Assembly (NCBI RefSeq): GCF_019175385.1
Contig: NC_083344.1
Span: forward strand, 8,646,725 to 8,710,724
DNA length: 64,000 bases
Direction of reading: 5' to 3'
From: Lycium barbarum
Taxonomy: Eukaryota > Streptophyta > Magnoliopsida > Solanales > Solanaceae
The notes below the pieces were generated by a model that was not told the DNA's origin, did no database searches, and saw nothing but the letters and a program-made list of their open reading frames with translations. Below are positions 33,780-44,803 of the stretch, piece after piece. The first letter of the stretch is position 1, and every line of letters begins with the position of its first letter. The position numbers and the translations under genes are program-made.

Positions 33780-34795
33780 ACTGTTATCCGGGCAACTCCG
33801 CTGTTATTGACTGCCCTGTTTTAGTTCACTGTTGCTCTTGTTTTCTTTTCTTATTGTTACTCTAATGTTGTTGCTTCACATGTTTTTGGACTAATTACGT
33901 ATAGTTTTGAGCTTTGCTCTCCGAGATTTGCTACTGTCTCACTGTTATTGCCGCCCGGAATTATTTTCGACTATTTTAACATTTCTTTTGTTAAATAAAT
34001 ATTTTGGGCCCGTAAAATACTACGCTCGGGACTCTTGTTTATACTATTACCCCTTTTATCACTTTTTATTAAATTGGTTTTGTGAAAATACTATCCCCAA
34101 ATGGCTGATGAAGAAATTTCTGTCTGATTTTCAAGGCCTCCCCTTACAAAATACTGATTTTTATTTTAAGTTTATTTATAATTTCTTAATTCATTTATTA
34201 GTTATTTATTCTCTTACTAACACTTTTACTAAGTGTTTATATAGGTATCTGGAGATACATACCGAAGACGACACTTGGAAGGAGCCCTCGAATATGACAC
34301 TCAAAAAGGAGCCTGAACACTTTTATTAAATCATTGTTTGTATTTATTTTTCGCGTCTTTAAAATTGTACAAAGCATAAAGTTGTAGTATAGTGAGAACA
34401 TCATTTTTTGAATGTCTGGCAGAGACATCTATTTACTTGTCGTATTGCTTGTTTAATTTAAAGCTTGTTGTTCTCTTTAGGCAAGACTTAGGCTGTAAAC
34501 ACATCTTTATAATCAGACTAATTAAGACACATTTTAGTTAAGTTAAATACACATTTTTGAAGTTAGGTAAATATTAGGCAGTCCATTTAAAAATACTTTA
34601 TTCTTTAGGCATTATGTTTTTTTCACTCATTTTTTATATATAATTCCTTATATTTACTTTTTTTTTTACCAATACTTTTTAAAATTATTTTGTTCTTTAG
34701 TCTTTTGATAAGGTATTTCATTAAACAAAGCTTTTTTACGAAACGGTAAAAACAAGTCATGACGACTTCATTTTTTCTGAATTCTTTTGTTATAT
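33780..34795. other. Intergenic region, no gene recognised
   Basis: The open frame at 33907-34329 has no recognisable similarity and is Tyr/Phe/Leu-rich, as AT-rich DNA tends to give. TTTGGGCCCGTAAAATACTA near 34000 resembles remnants of retroelement leader sequence but could not be placed. Confidence 0.45.
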
Positions 34796-34889
34796 ATATA
34801 TATATATACACACACACACTTGACACCAATGAATATTCTTAAATTCTTTTTACATTCTTTATGCACTGATATACCTAGTTATATAATTC

Positions 34890-35290
34890 TTCATACATTT
34901 TATGTTTGATATACACTGTTTTGTACTTGAAATACAGTGTTTATATGTTTACTATATACATACACTCTTTTATATACTTTGTACTTGAAATACATTCTTT
35001 ATATGTTTAATAGACATACACTCTTTTATATACTTGATATACCTATTTTACATATTGTTATATTTTCATACATCCTTTATGTAGTTGATATACATTCTCA
35101 TATTTTCAGACATCCTTTATATACTCTATATACCTTTTGTGCCAATAGATATACACTTATATTACTAACAAATACACTACTATATGAATGAGGTATGTTT
35201 GCTTTACACTCCTTTGTACATTCCTATCGATATACATTCTTTATAAATACTTCAAACTTGATGTACATACATACATTTTTCATGAAATCA
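34890..35290. repeat. AT-rich degenerate tandem repeat region
   Basis: Repeated motifs such as ATACACTCTTTTATATACTT, GTACTTGAAATACA and TTTATATGTTTA recur irregularly every 30-60 bp. Begins after a (TA)n(CA)n microsatellite at 34791-34820. The 84-codon open frame here is a by-product. Confidence 0.75.
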
Positions 35291-35867
35291 CAACATTTTG
35301 AAAACATGTAATAATAATGATAAGCAGATAGATAATCCCTCTCTAGTATTCAGTTAAATAATTTAGGACTGTTTTCGGACAAGCTCTGAGGGATGCTTAA
35401 AACCTCCCCTCGGAGTAAATAAAACCCTTATCGAGAATCTCATAGGTCTCATGCATTAAAAATGGAGTAGACATACAAATACATATAGGTTTCCGAATTT
35501 CCCTTAAAAATTAGATGACGATTCTAACCCTTTTAAAATCAGTTAGAGAACAGGGTAGTTGCAAATTATCTTGGACCCATTCAAAATAGAATATAATACT
35601 GGCAATAACACGTATCTTGTCAAAAGAATGAAACAATTTGGACTAACCATCCAATATTTATAGTGAATAGTCAATTCTTTGAAAAGATGGAGTCAATATT
35701 AGAATGATCTGAATATAATTTTACCTATGACAACAAAATGATTCAGGATAATCTTGTCAACTATTTTACTAAGGCCTCAAAAATCAAACGAACTGTAATA
35801 GAATCCCCAACTCGAATTCATATATTTTAAATTATAGATCTACATATATTAGAGCCTACAAGCTACT
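35291..35867. other. Intergenic DNA, nothing recognised
   Basis: No repeat ends or coding similarity seen up to the LTR start. Confidence 0.45.
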
Positions 35868-36361
35868 TGTAACGACCCGTTTGGTCGTTATAGTCCTTTC
35901 AGCGTTTTCGCTGTTCCCGAGCACTGATTAGTTTCTTTTGACCCGAGGGGACCATTGACACGCTTCTTGAGATGTCTAGGCCGGAGTCAGGCAAATTTGG
36001 CGAAAATATAGTCTTTAAAGTGCAAGAGGTTGACCCAAAGTTGACTTTTGGGCAAACGAACCTTTTTTGGAATTTTGTCAATTCTGAGAGGTTCGGATAG
36101 TCGTTTAGGACTCGTGTGCGCATTTGGTCCGGTTCCCAATGCATTCAGATGCATTTCGAGACATTGAATGGGAATTGGGAATTAAGGCATCCGTGGTTGA
36201 CTTGGCCAACGAGGCCTCCATTGGGAATTCCGAGGCCACATGCGCGTTCGTAGTGTGTTTTTATATGGGACTAGGTATCTGGTATGTGAGCAGATGGCCT
36301 CGGGAGTTAATGGAAAAATCGGATCGAAACGAAAAAGCTTGGGCAAGTTTTGGTGTCTAGT

Positions 36362-36512
36362 GCCCGCTTTGGCGGCACCAGCACCGCAACAGCGGCACTG
36401 CTGGGGTGGTAGCCCATCCGCTGAAGCAGTCCTAGCCATTTTGGCTTGACCGCTGAAGCGGTCAGGTTGCCACTGGGGCGGTCACAGTACCGCTGTAGCG
36501 GGTGACGGACAG
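36362..36512. repeat. Cluster of CCGCTNNAGCGG-like palindromes in LTR C
   Basis: ACCGCTGAAGCGGTCA, CCGCTGTAGCGGG, CATCCGCTGAAGCAG and CCACTGGGGCGGTC occur within about 150 bp, GC-rich against an AT-rich background. Comparable clusters lie in the LTRs at 22404 and 44804. Confidence 0.8.
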
Positions 36513-36654
36513 TTAAATCCATTAAATGAGTCTTAGACCCTCATTATTTCATATCTCAATATTGGAGCTTGGGGATACTGTTCTTGGAGTCAAATTGAAG
36601 AAATTCTTGGAGGTAAAACCTTGTTAAGCTTTGCTAGAAAGAAGCTATTCGACT

Positions 36655-37170
36655 AATTCAGGAGGCTACTATTGGCGAAGCCCGCTTGCTTCGGAGCGTG
36701 CTATTGCGTGAAGCGGAAAGGGACAGCGGAAGACCACACCAGACAGGGAAAACGAGGATTAGATATTTCGTCAACGACCACTTGAGCGCGATTCTCTTAT
36801 CTGTTGAAAAGTACCATCCAGACAGTAAACCTTTAGGGCATATGACTAGTAAGGTAAATTGAACAGATCGAGCAAGCTCGAATTGACGTAACATGAAACC
36901 TATTAGGCCAAAAGCTCTATGGAGAGCAACAAAAGTCCACAGACCCCCCAATTGACATCAACGAGTACTGCTGTTTTACCGGTCTGTCTGTCCCCAATAA
37001 TTAATTCTCGCTGACCACGTGCTATAGGGATCAAGTGCCGCTATTGGTGCGAGTTGTAAGGATTCTTGGTCTCGAGTCAAGCTGGGGCGTCATTTCATTC
37101 TCGTAACGGGAATGAGTGCACCGCAAGACCAGACAAGTTGCTGAAGAAGTGCTAAGCCGGGACTTGGTAT
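36655..37170. mobile_element. Organelle-derived mosaic insert (psbD and atpA pieces) in LTR C
   Basis: On the minus strand, 36955-36868 encodes [10 protein letters not shown] and [18 protein letters not shown], a D2 protein (psbD) segment. The neighbouring 37032-36966 encodes [18 protein letters not shown], the nucleotide-binding segment of ATP synthase alpha, closest to plastid atpA by recall. The pieces meet with only a few bases between. The flanks (36655-36867, 37033-37170) have organelle-like base composition but I could not name them. The LTR resumes by about 37190. It is a patchwork, not a gene. Confidence 0.75.
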
Positions 37171-37989
37171 CATTGAAAATGATAACATCTTACCATGCTT
37201 CGAGATCGTCTAATCCTTTACTCCTCTTTAATCACTATCATCTTAGAATTTCCCCTTCCCTTTCCAATCCCTTAGAAATGGAATTTGAAGGAAGGTGTTG
37301 GGACACTTTTCCCTAGGATTATAATTGATAACTTGATGTTGATGTCAAAATGTGATGAATCTAAGCTTAGTAACCTCATATATTCCACTTGTAACGTTGA
37401 ATTTTGGATTTGGAGAATTAGGGTTCATATCCAATTTGGGTTTTTTTACTTGAAATCAAATTTGAGATAATTCTTGTGTTAAATCAACAATTAATGGTTA
37501 GGTTATGATTACCTAGGATTCAATTTGGTGTTTTACCCGCGAATTTCTCGTTTTGCCATTGTGGGCCCATTTCCCTAATTTCTAGGGTTAAAATGGACCT
37601 AGTTGATATCATAGAAATCTTAATATCATTCTTCATGATTTCTAATATAGAATTAGATTATGCTTAGACTACTTTGGTTCTGAGCTTCAGAGGAAGGGCA
37701 AGGCACAAGAGTAACTTGTTAGTGTTGCAGTTCTGCAGTCCAGGTAGGTTATAGTTTACCTTTGGTGAGACTTCGTATAGCGAATCACATATTTAGATTA
37801 TAATGTCGGATACATCATGTGAACCTTCGGGTGTGAAGTTGGGATGAATATTGCCTTAGGTTGGGCACTGATGTGTGTTGAGACTAGCCACCCCCTTGTG
37901 TGTGTTTGATTGTTCAATTGCGTTGGCTTGATGCCATGTGTAGTTGGTAGATATCGAATGTCGCTTGTTGTCCTGATTCAGATAGGTTT

Positions 37990-38172
37990 GACATACCCAT
38001 TGTTGGTATCTGTACTTGGATATATTATTGGCGTACCTACTGTTGGTACTTGAGATTATCGATATATTGTTGGCGTACCCACTGTTGGTACTTGATTTGA
38101 TATATGTTGGCATACCCACTGTTGGTATTGTGATGTGATGCATTGTTGGCGTACCCCGTTGAGGTACTTGTG
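37990..38172. repeat. About 40-bp tandem repeat in LTR C
   Basis: Five units of TTGGCGTACCCACTGTTGGT followed by ACTTG-ATAT sequence, with decreasing similarity at the edges. Confidence 0.88.
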
Positions 38173-38275
38173 ATATTGTGCTTGATTGTTAATGATGGAC
38201 AAATACATTGCACGCATTTCTCATATTTATCATGCATGGTCGATATCCGGTGATGATTCGGTATCGTTGATTGAG

Positions 38276-38525
38276 TGAAACTAATATTTGATAAACTCTT
38301 TTACTTGAGTGTTTGTGAAAAGGCCAATGTCCGAAGATCTATTCCGGAATCGTTGTTTATATGAAATTGATACTTGATAAACTCTTTTACTTGAGTGATT
38401 GTGAGGAGGCCGATGTCCGAGATTCAATTTCAGAATCGTGGATTTATGAAACTGATATTTGACAGACTCTTTTGAGTGATTGTGAGGAGGCCCATGTCTG
38501 ATGGTTATATTCGGGCAACGTTGTT
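38276..38525. repeat. About 86-bp tandem repeat, three units, in LTR C
   Basis: Units share GATAAACTCTTTTACTTGAG, GTGAGGAGGCC and ATGTCCGA, followed by a CCGGAATCGT-like end. The third unit is shortened. Confidence 0.85.
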
Positions 38526-39685
38526 GCATGGCAGATTCCGATGTTATCCCAGAGTCGTTGTTAGCGCATGGACTCCGCGGGTCCCCCAGGGTGGTAACAG
38601 TGAGACTACCCTTGTGAGCAATTAGCCAGGGTCCCGTCTGGATGGCACTTAGGCTTCGCAAGTCACGCTGGGTTGTGCTACCGAGACATCAATATTTTCG
38701 TCCAGAGGACATGTGTGCACCTCATTTGCATGGTGTGGCATCACATTCATACCATTATTGCACTGCATTGCTTTATGACTTGAGTGAGATGTTGTGATGA
38801 CTGGATTGTGGTAATTGTGTTGTGATGATTAGATTGTTATGATTCTATCGTGATGATTGGTTCGAATCGGATGTACTCAGACTTATTATATTGGGTTTAG
38901 ATGTCTACATAGGTGATGACGGATACTCAGTTACAATTATATTGTCTCATGCTTGGTTGGTTTATTTGCTTATCTTCCTTATTTTCTGAATTGTGTTAAC
39001 TATGCTTAGTCGGCCGATGATACCTACCAGTACTGTTGTTTGTACTGACCTGCACTTGCTGCATTCTTTTATGAATGCAGAGTATCAGGTCAGATCTACT
39101 TCTCTGACTCGTGGCTGATCGACTCTTTAGCTTCCACTCGAGTTTCTAGGGTGAGCATGGCGTCCGCTGGCCTTGAAGATTCTTCTATTACTTATGTCTT
39201 GTTTTCTATTCTGAGACATGATTTGGGACTACTTATGTATTATTGTTCAGACTTTTAGTATTCGGATTTTGGAGGCTCTTGTATGACCAGACCAGATACG
39301 GGGGTGGATTTCCTTTACTTCCGCACTTATTTATATTATATCACATTATGAGACTTATGTTATTTTACTCCTTCCGCGATTTTCTATTACTTGTGAATGT
39401 TGAGTTAAGGTTCGCCTACCGAGGTGGGAAAGGTAGGTGCCCGCACGACCTGTGAAATTGGGTCGTGAGACTAATACACGTATGAGATAACAATTTTAAT
39501 AACTATATCGGATATATTAGTAATGAAATTCATAGTTGAATACATGATTATAGCATCGTTGAAATAAAATAAAATAGAACAAAAACTCAACTCCTCAATA
39601 TTATAAATTTGATCTTTTTAGGGCTTTCACCATATATTTATATAAGTAATAATTTAGATGATTCATCTGCAATATCAATTTTGTT

Positions 39686-40252
39686 TCAAACTTCAGATGT
39701 GGATGAGGGTGAAACTCCATTTTCCAATTCCTTCAAACGACAGTACATATTAGAACTGGCGGTATTTAACCAAGCTTCAAATTTTGTTACTTCATTTGCA
39801 TTAAGCTGCTCAATTGACTCCCACCGACCTCTCTGTCTAGTTTCTGTCACTTGGTCATATAAAATTGTTTGAGCGATTGCAGCCTCTTCTATGCTATCAA
39901 GTTCTTTAAGCCTGTTGTTGAGTTGGTTCACTCTATTTCGAGCATGAGCCGCGACTAGGCAAGTACTTTCACTTAATTGCATATTAGGATTCAGAAAACG
40001 GGAAACAACAACATCAGTTGTTGGGTGAAAAAACGAAAAAGGCTTACTAGTAGGGGAAAGCATGACTATTCCAATATCAACATTGCATTCTGTAACGAGT
40101 TTGCTAGCCTTTTTGTACAAACCCCTACGATGCTTTAAGAATGTAGCATTTTGGTCATCTTTCTTTTCTACCTTTTTCATTGATATCGCTTGACGATCTA
40201 TAGTGTTCTTATTCTCCAATGCTAAACTTATAAGGAGAATGATTAAAAACAT
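39686..40252 (-). CDS. Type I MADS-box protein (M-alpha, AGL62-like), degenerate, possibly a pseudogene
   Basis: Single-exon frame of 188 residues from ATG 40252. The MADS domain reads MKKVEKKDDQNATFLKHRRG, LYKKASKLVTECNVDIGIVM, SPTSKPFSFFHP. Single-exon structure, the FSFFHPTTD motif and the lack of a K-box suggest type I (M-alpha). The C-terminal part has a coiled-coil-like NRVNQLNNRLKELDS. Anomalies: the usual start (ALENKNT preceded by Met) reads Leu, the N-terminal G-R-K of the DNA-binding arm reads D-R-Q-A, and TFSKRR reads TFLKHR. A TATA-like element precedes 40252, so the farther in-frame ATG at 40312 is less likely. The frame is otherwise open, so it may be a divergent or recently degenerating gene. 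Confidence 0.75.
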   Translation of the reverse strand: MFLIILLISLALENKNTIDRQAISMKKVEKKDDQNATFLKHRRGLYKKASKLVTECNVDIGIVMLSPTSKPFSFFHPTTDVVVSRFLNPNMQLSESTCLVAAHARNRVNQLNNRLKELDSIEEAAIAQTILYDQVTETRQRGRWESIEQLNANEVTKFEAWLNTASSNMYCRLKELENGVSPSSTSEV

Positions 40253-40300
40253 GTTGATGCTTCGAGAAATGATGTTTACGAGAAGCGCGATATCACAACT

Positions 40301-40309
40301 ATTTATATA
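40301..40309 (-). promoter_or_regulatory. TATA-box candidate for the MADS gene
   Basis: Minus-strand TATATAAAT about 50 nt upstream of the ATG at 40252, a workable spacing for a short leader. Confidence 0.5.
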
Positions 40310-40312
40310 CAT

Positions 40313-41292
40313 CTAGAACTTCATCAAAATGGTAATCAATTAAATTTCTAGCCAAATATTATAATTGAAGTAATCTTTTCATTATAGGGAAAATTATAAT
40401 AGGAAATGAAATCAATGTTATGCTTAAAATATGTTTTGCATGTCAGCCACATTAATGAAATCTAAAATTTTAAGTTAAGTGGATAACTATTTAATATACT
40501 CATGAAAAATACCAAGTTGGATTTACCAAATACGAATATAATTTGAAGGAACGCCGACTACATACCAAAATCTTTCAAATTTTCTGTATACAAATCAAAT
40601 TCTTCATTTGCATTAACAAAAATAAATCTGCAATAACCAAAAATAGTAAAATGGCTTAATATTCTTATAGAAATTCATCAAATCCAGGTAGAAAATTATG
40701 CTAATTATAATTAGGAATGATACAAATTGTAGGGCATTCTTATTTAATTTTACAGTAAAATCAAATCCTACACATGCATCAACATCAAATATTAACTTGA
40801 ATAGGATTGTAAATCTAACTTGAATGGGTAAATGTATAATGAAATACAACAAATAAAACCAACTTCATATGTGTATTAACATTAATCAAATATGAAATTT
40901 TCTCTAACTATAACATGTTTAATGTGCTTGTTAAAATAAGTGTGACTGTGAAGGAAATAACATTTTTGAGGAAATTTTTAAAAAATGCACTTATACAAGG
41001 AAAATATAATTGGAATAGGTGAGTGTTCTATTAATACTAATGGCAATATATTGACGGTGAAAGGTTTTCAATTCAATAAAATGTTTTTTTATTAATCCTT
41101 GGACAATGTAAAGCTTTATGCAACATAAAATTCAAAAATGTGATAACTCATCTCCTCATTGAGTATTTGTATGTCAATTTGAGCCTTTATGAAATCAATA
41201 TTACCATGGACTTTAGTTTTAGAGTGAGAAAGACCAACCACTATCTATTAGCCCACTAACCCTCAAACACCAACCTCCTATTCACTGTATGG
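40313..41292. other. AT-rich flank of the MADS gene, nothing else recognised
   Basis: No open frame with similarity and no transposon ends were recognised before the LTR at 41293. Confidence 0.45.
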
Positions 41293-44200
41293 TGTTATAC
41301 CCTATTTTAACCGGGGTCAAAATAGTTTATAACATTCCGGTAATTCCGGGGTTATTTAAAGTTGGGAGTCACCACCTAATTATTTACGGTGAATTAGGGC
41401 ACCTAAAGTTTATTAAAGTTATTTATTCTAGAGTTGACTCTATTTTAAAGTCTATGAAACCAAAAAAGATTCTAGGTAAGGGTTCAACTAATCTAGAGGG
41501 AAGGTATTAGGCATCCTCTAAATTTCATTAATAATGATTAATCCGACCGGACTTATAATTAATTAGGCTAAGTGTAGAGTATAGATATATATAGATACTA
41601 GATATCCAATTGATATTTATGAAAATCCTACAGAAACGATTTTATAATCATAAAGAAAAATGATTTTATAATCATACAAAAAAAAATCTCTTCTCTGTTA
41701 AGCAATATGGTCTCACGTTATTGACCTAAAGAAAAATCATTTATCTTCGGAGTTGATGACCCAAAAAATACATTTTATATTTAAAGAAAAAGAAAAAACT
41801 GATTTTTTTGTTAGCGAGAAAGAGGGCTGATTTATAAAATATGTTTTCTCGGCATAAACGCTTAAACTCGACTTAAGGGAGAAGGTTATCAGAACATGCC
41901 ATCAGCTGATTGCCTACTCAAACTTATCACCTTTTATCTAGATATCGCGTTCCATCTAGAAAGGGGAATAATCGATTGATATCTAAGGCAAACTCAAGTG
42001 AAGCTTAGTCTTAAATTGTAGCAGCTTAAATCTCAGCAAATAATCATACAAATACAAATAGATGTTAGTCACACCGATCACATAAACAAAACATCAGAGA
42101 ATGGAAAATGAGATGGCAAAGATGATGTAAAAAGGTTAAAAACCACTTTTTGACTTTCACAAGAGATAGAGATATTCCGTGATTTTCGGCTCAAGCAAGA
42201 TTGGGCGCAGACAGTGACGATACGCAGACTCCATAAGCGCTGTCGTTGAGTTTCGAAGTGAAACTCTTCGGCTCCGGTTGTACATGCGGAACAAAGAAAA
42301 TAAAAAGACAAACCATTAGAAAAGGGACATCTGCCTCTCAAACATTAGTAAGAAAATAGCGAAAATGAAATAGGTGCAGCCAAGTAATCACTGTGCAAGC
42401 TAATATACATCAAAGTTTGCCATGTCATAGATCTAAAATGAGAGTACAAAGGAAGAGATAAACAGAGCTTAGTGTTATTTTAAAATCATGATTTTTAGTG
42501 CAACTTGTTGTCAATTGCATAACCAACTATAGTAACGTGCAGATATCTTCAAATCATTTTAGCTTTAGCATACGGGCAGGATCTCTAACTTCGAAACAAA
42601 AGAAAGTTTAAGTCATAGTCGCTTATCACAGACATAACCACAAAAATATTCTAGCCAAATAACATCAGGGGTTTAGAGAAAGATATGTAATATAGCATGA
42701 CTTTAACAATCATATTTGGGCCGCAGCATATACACAATGTTTTAAAAAAAAAACAAATTAGCAAGCAATCTTTTAGCAGCTGGGATTCAGGTCATTTGAA
42801 CTAACAGTGAACCAGATGGCACGAGTTTCATACTTAGGAAAACAGGGCATACAGGGGGGCAGCAGATAGATACAGATTAAGGGGATAAGGTACTGGCTAT
42901 CAAACTAAGTTTTGGATCCAAAGGTGAGAAAAGAGGAATGCACAGATTGAAACTGGAAATCATTCAAATGTACAATAAGGTCAGTTAGCAGCTCAGATTT
43001 CTTATAGTATAAAAATGAACCAAATCAAACAGAGATTGCTATTTTATTAGTTCGAACCACAGTTATGCTTATTTATCCCAAAATCCGCGAGTAAACACCT
43101 ACTGATTTGTAAAACAAGTTGACAGTCTCATTGTTCATGTTATCACACTTATAAGCGTAGACATAATCAAACATAACATCCTTTAATCATACTTATGAAT
43201 CATCAAGTGTATCGCAAACGAGATTCAGACCAAATTAGCTTACACTTAGCCAAACAACAATCAAAATAGCATAATCAGAGCATGAAATAAGCTGATTAAT
43301 CTAGGTTAACCTAGCAGACCCACAACTAAGCAAGATTCATGATAAGTCATACCTAATAACCAATGAACCAACAAATATCCAATAAGAACAGGATTTCTAC
43401 TAACAGAACTTCAACTAACAGAATTTCACAAGACGATAAACCCAAATAGTATCAGATTGTACCTGTTCGTGGTGCAGTAAAGTGGGACGTCAAAGCCTCG
43501 AATCTACTCTCGTATTGACAGATTCGACACTCGAGTCAAAATTAAAGTGCTTCTGTCGTAATTGAAATGCTTTTGCCGAACAGCGACGAAAGTTAATGAA
43601 TCGTCAAGTATTTAATCTTTCGTCACAATTCTCGTATTTCAACAAAAAATGTTTTTTTGATTTTAAAGTTCAAAACCAGATTAACAAAAAAGGAAAACTC
43701 AAGACTGTTTTGTTTTGGTATTTTCAGAGAATTCTCGTTTCTCCAAAAAAAAAAGACCCCCTCTCGGCTGAAGACTTAGAGCCATTTTATAGTAGGCGAA
43801 ACTAGGGTTTGGTATTCAAATTTGGGCGGGATTTGAAAGTGAGATCCCCCTTTGAATGTGGGGTGTCACGGGTTGATATTCAATCTCTGCTCCCTGATTT
43901 TCTCTGCATAGAAATCAGATTTTTTTTAAAAAATATTTTGGCATCTTTTGTCGACTCGAACGTTGAAGACCAGAAGGGAAAGCATCTTCACGAAAATAGG
44001 GCAACAGGGATCTGCCATTGCTAAAGGCAAATAAACCCTTGTTCAAAAAAGGAAAGAGACGAAAGAGAGAGGGCTGTGCGGAGCAACAAACGTTGCTGTT
44101 AGCTGGGAGAATGCGAAAAGCATTGAAAGCTTTGCCCAAAATGGGCGGACAAGGTCTGCGTAAGGTTAAAGGAAGCTGGATTTTATTTCAAATGGAGGAG

Positions 44201-44789
44201 GAAGAAGAGGGGAAACCGATGAGAGCTGTGCGTATGCACGAAAATAGGGGGCGCGGGTTCTGAGATGGTGAAAGGTGGCTTGTTTCTTGGCTAGAAATGG
44301 ATGGAAGAGAGAGTAGGGTAGAGAGAGGGCATGTGAGGCGGGTAGGGTAAAGAGGATGAAGGAGAAGGGGATTATGTTTTTTAGGGAATAAAACAATTGG
44401 GCCGGGTCGAGTAATTTAGGTTGGGTTGGACCGGGTCGGGTAGTTGGTGTAGGAATTAGGTTGGCCTGTTGACAACATGGGCTGGTCGAAAGTTTAGGGG
44501 TAATGGGCTCAGTTGTTTGTTGTTTGGGCCATTAATTTGGCATATTGTGATAAATAATTAGCTCATAGGTGATATAATTTGTGTAATGTGATTAGTAATT
44601 AATATGTATAAAATGAAATGATGATGAAATAGCGTACTGCTGGTAATGGTGAAAATAAAAGTAACAATATTAATAGTAGTAAGAATAGAAAATAGCAGCG
44701 AAAATAAAATATTTGGCTCGTTTCCTTTTTTATTTTTATTCCCAAAGAAATAAATAGGAATAAAGGAGGGGCAAAATTGGGTGTCAACA
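41293..44789 (-). repeat. Solo LTR of an Ogre/Tat-like element (element D), minus strand
   Basis: On the minus strand it begins TGTTGACACCCAATTTTGCC and ends GGTTAAAATAGGGTATAACA, the same ends as the LTR at 52246-56972. Flanks TATGG (41288-41292) and TATGA (44790-44794) agree at four of five bases, and no primer site or coding region adjoins, so it is a solo LTR left by recombination. Length 3,497 bp. Confidence 0.85.
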
Positions 44790-44803
44790 TATGACCCTAT
44801 TTA

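Larger units (their letters stand above)
35868..39470 (+). repeat. Probable solo LTR (element C) with an internal insert
   Basis: Starts TGTAACGACCCGTTTGGTCG and ends AATTGGGTCGTGAGA, matching the class ends except C-to-G at the last CA. Flanks CTACT (35863-35867) and CTAAT (39471-39475) agree at four of five bases, as for a target duplication with one mutation. No primer site follows. It shares the terminal GGTTCGCCTA...GTAGGTGCC block with element A. About 0.5 kb is organelle-like insert, so the LTR itself is about 3.1 kb. Confidence 0.75.

Noticed and set aside
34937..35191. 84-codon Tyr/Leu/Ile-rich frame resembling a membrane protein
   Set aside because: It lies in a degenerate AT-rich tandem repeat and shows no start context or similarity.
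36362..36512. Palindromic repeats considered as a CRISPR-like array
   Set aside because: Units vary, spacing is irregular, and the context is a plant LTR; no cas genes exist here.
36658..36951. 97-codon minus-strand frame containing D2 protein sequence, considered as a gene
   Set aside because: Only about 30 residues match psbD; the rest is unrelated sequence joined in an organelle mosaic, so it is a fusion by chance.
40252..40312. Upstream in-frame ATG at 40312 as the MADS start
   Set aside because: It falls at the TATA-like element and would add a hydrophobic extension absent from the family.
44018..44263. Lys/Arg/Glu-rich open frame within LTR D
   Set aside because: Purine-rich LTR sequence on the strand opposite to the element; no recognisable domain.
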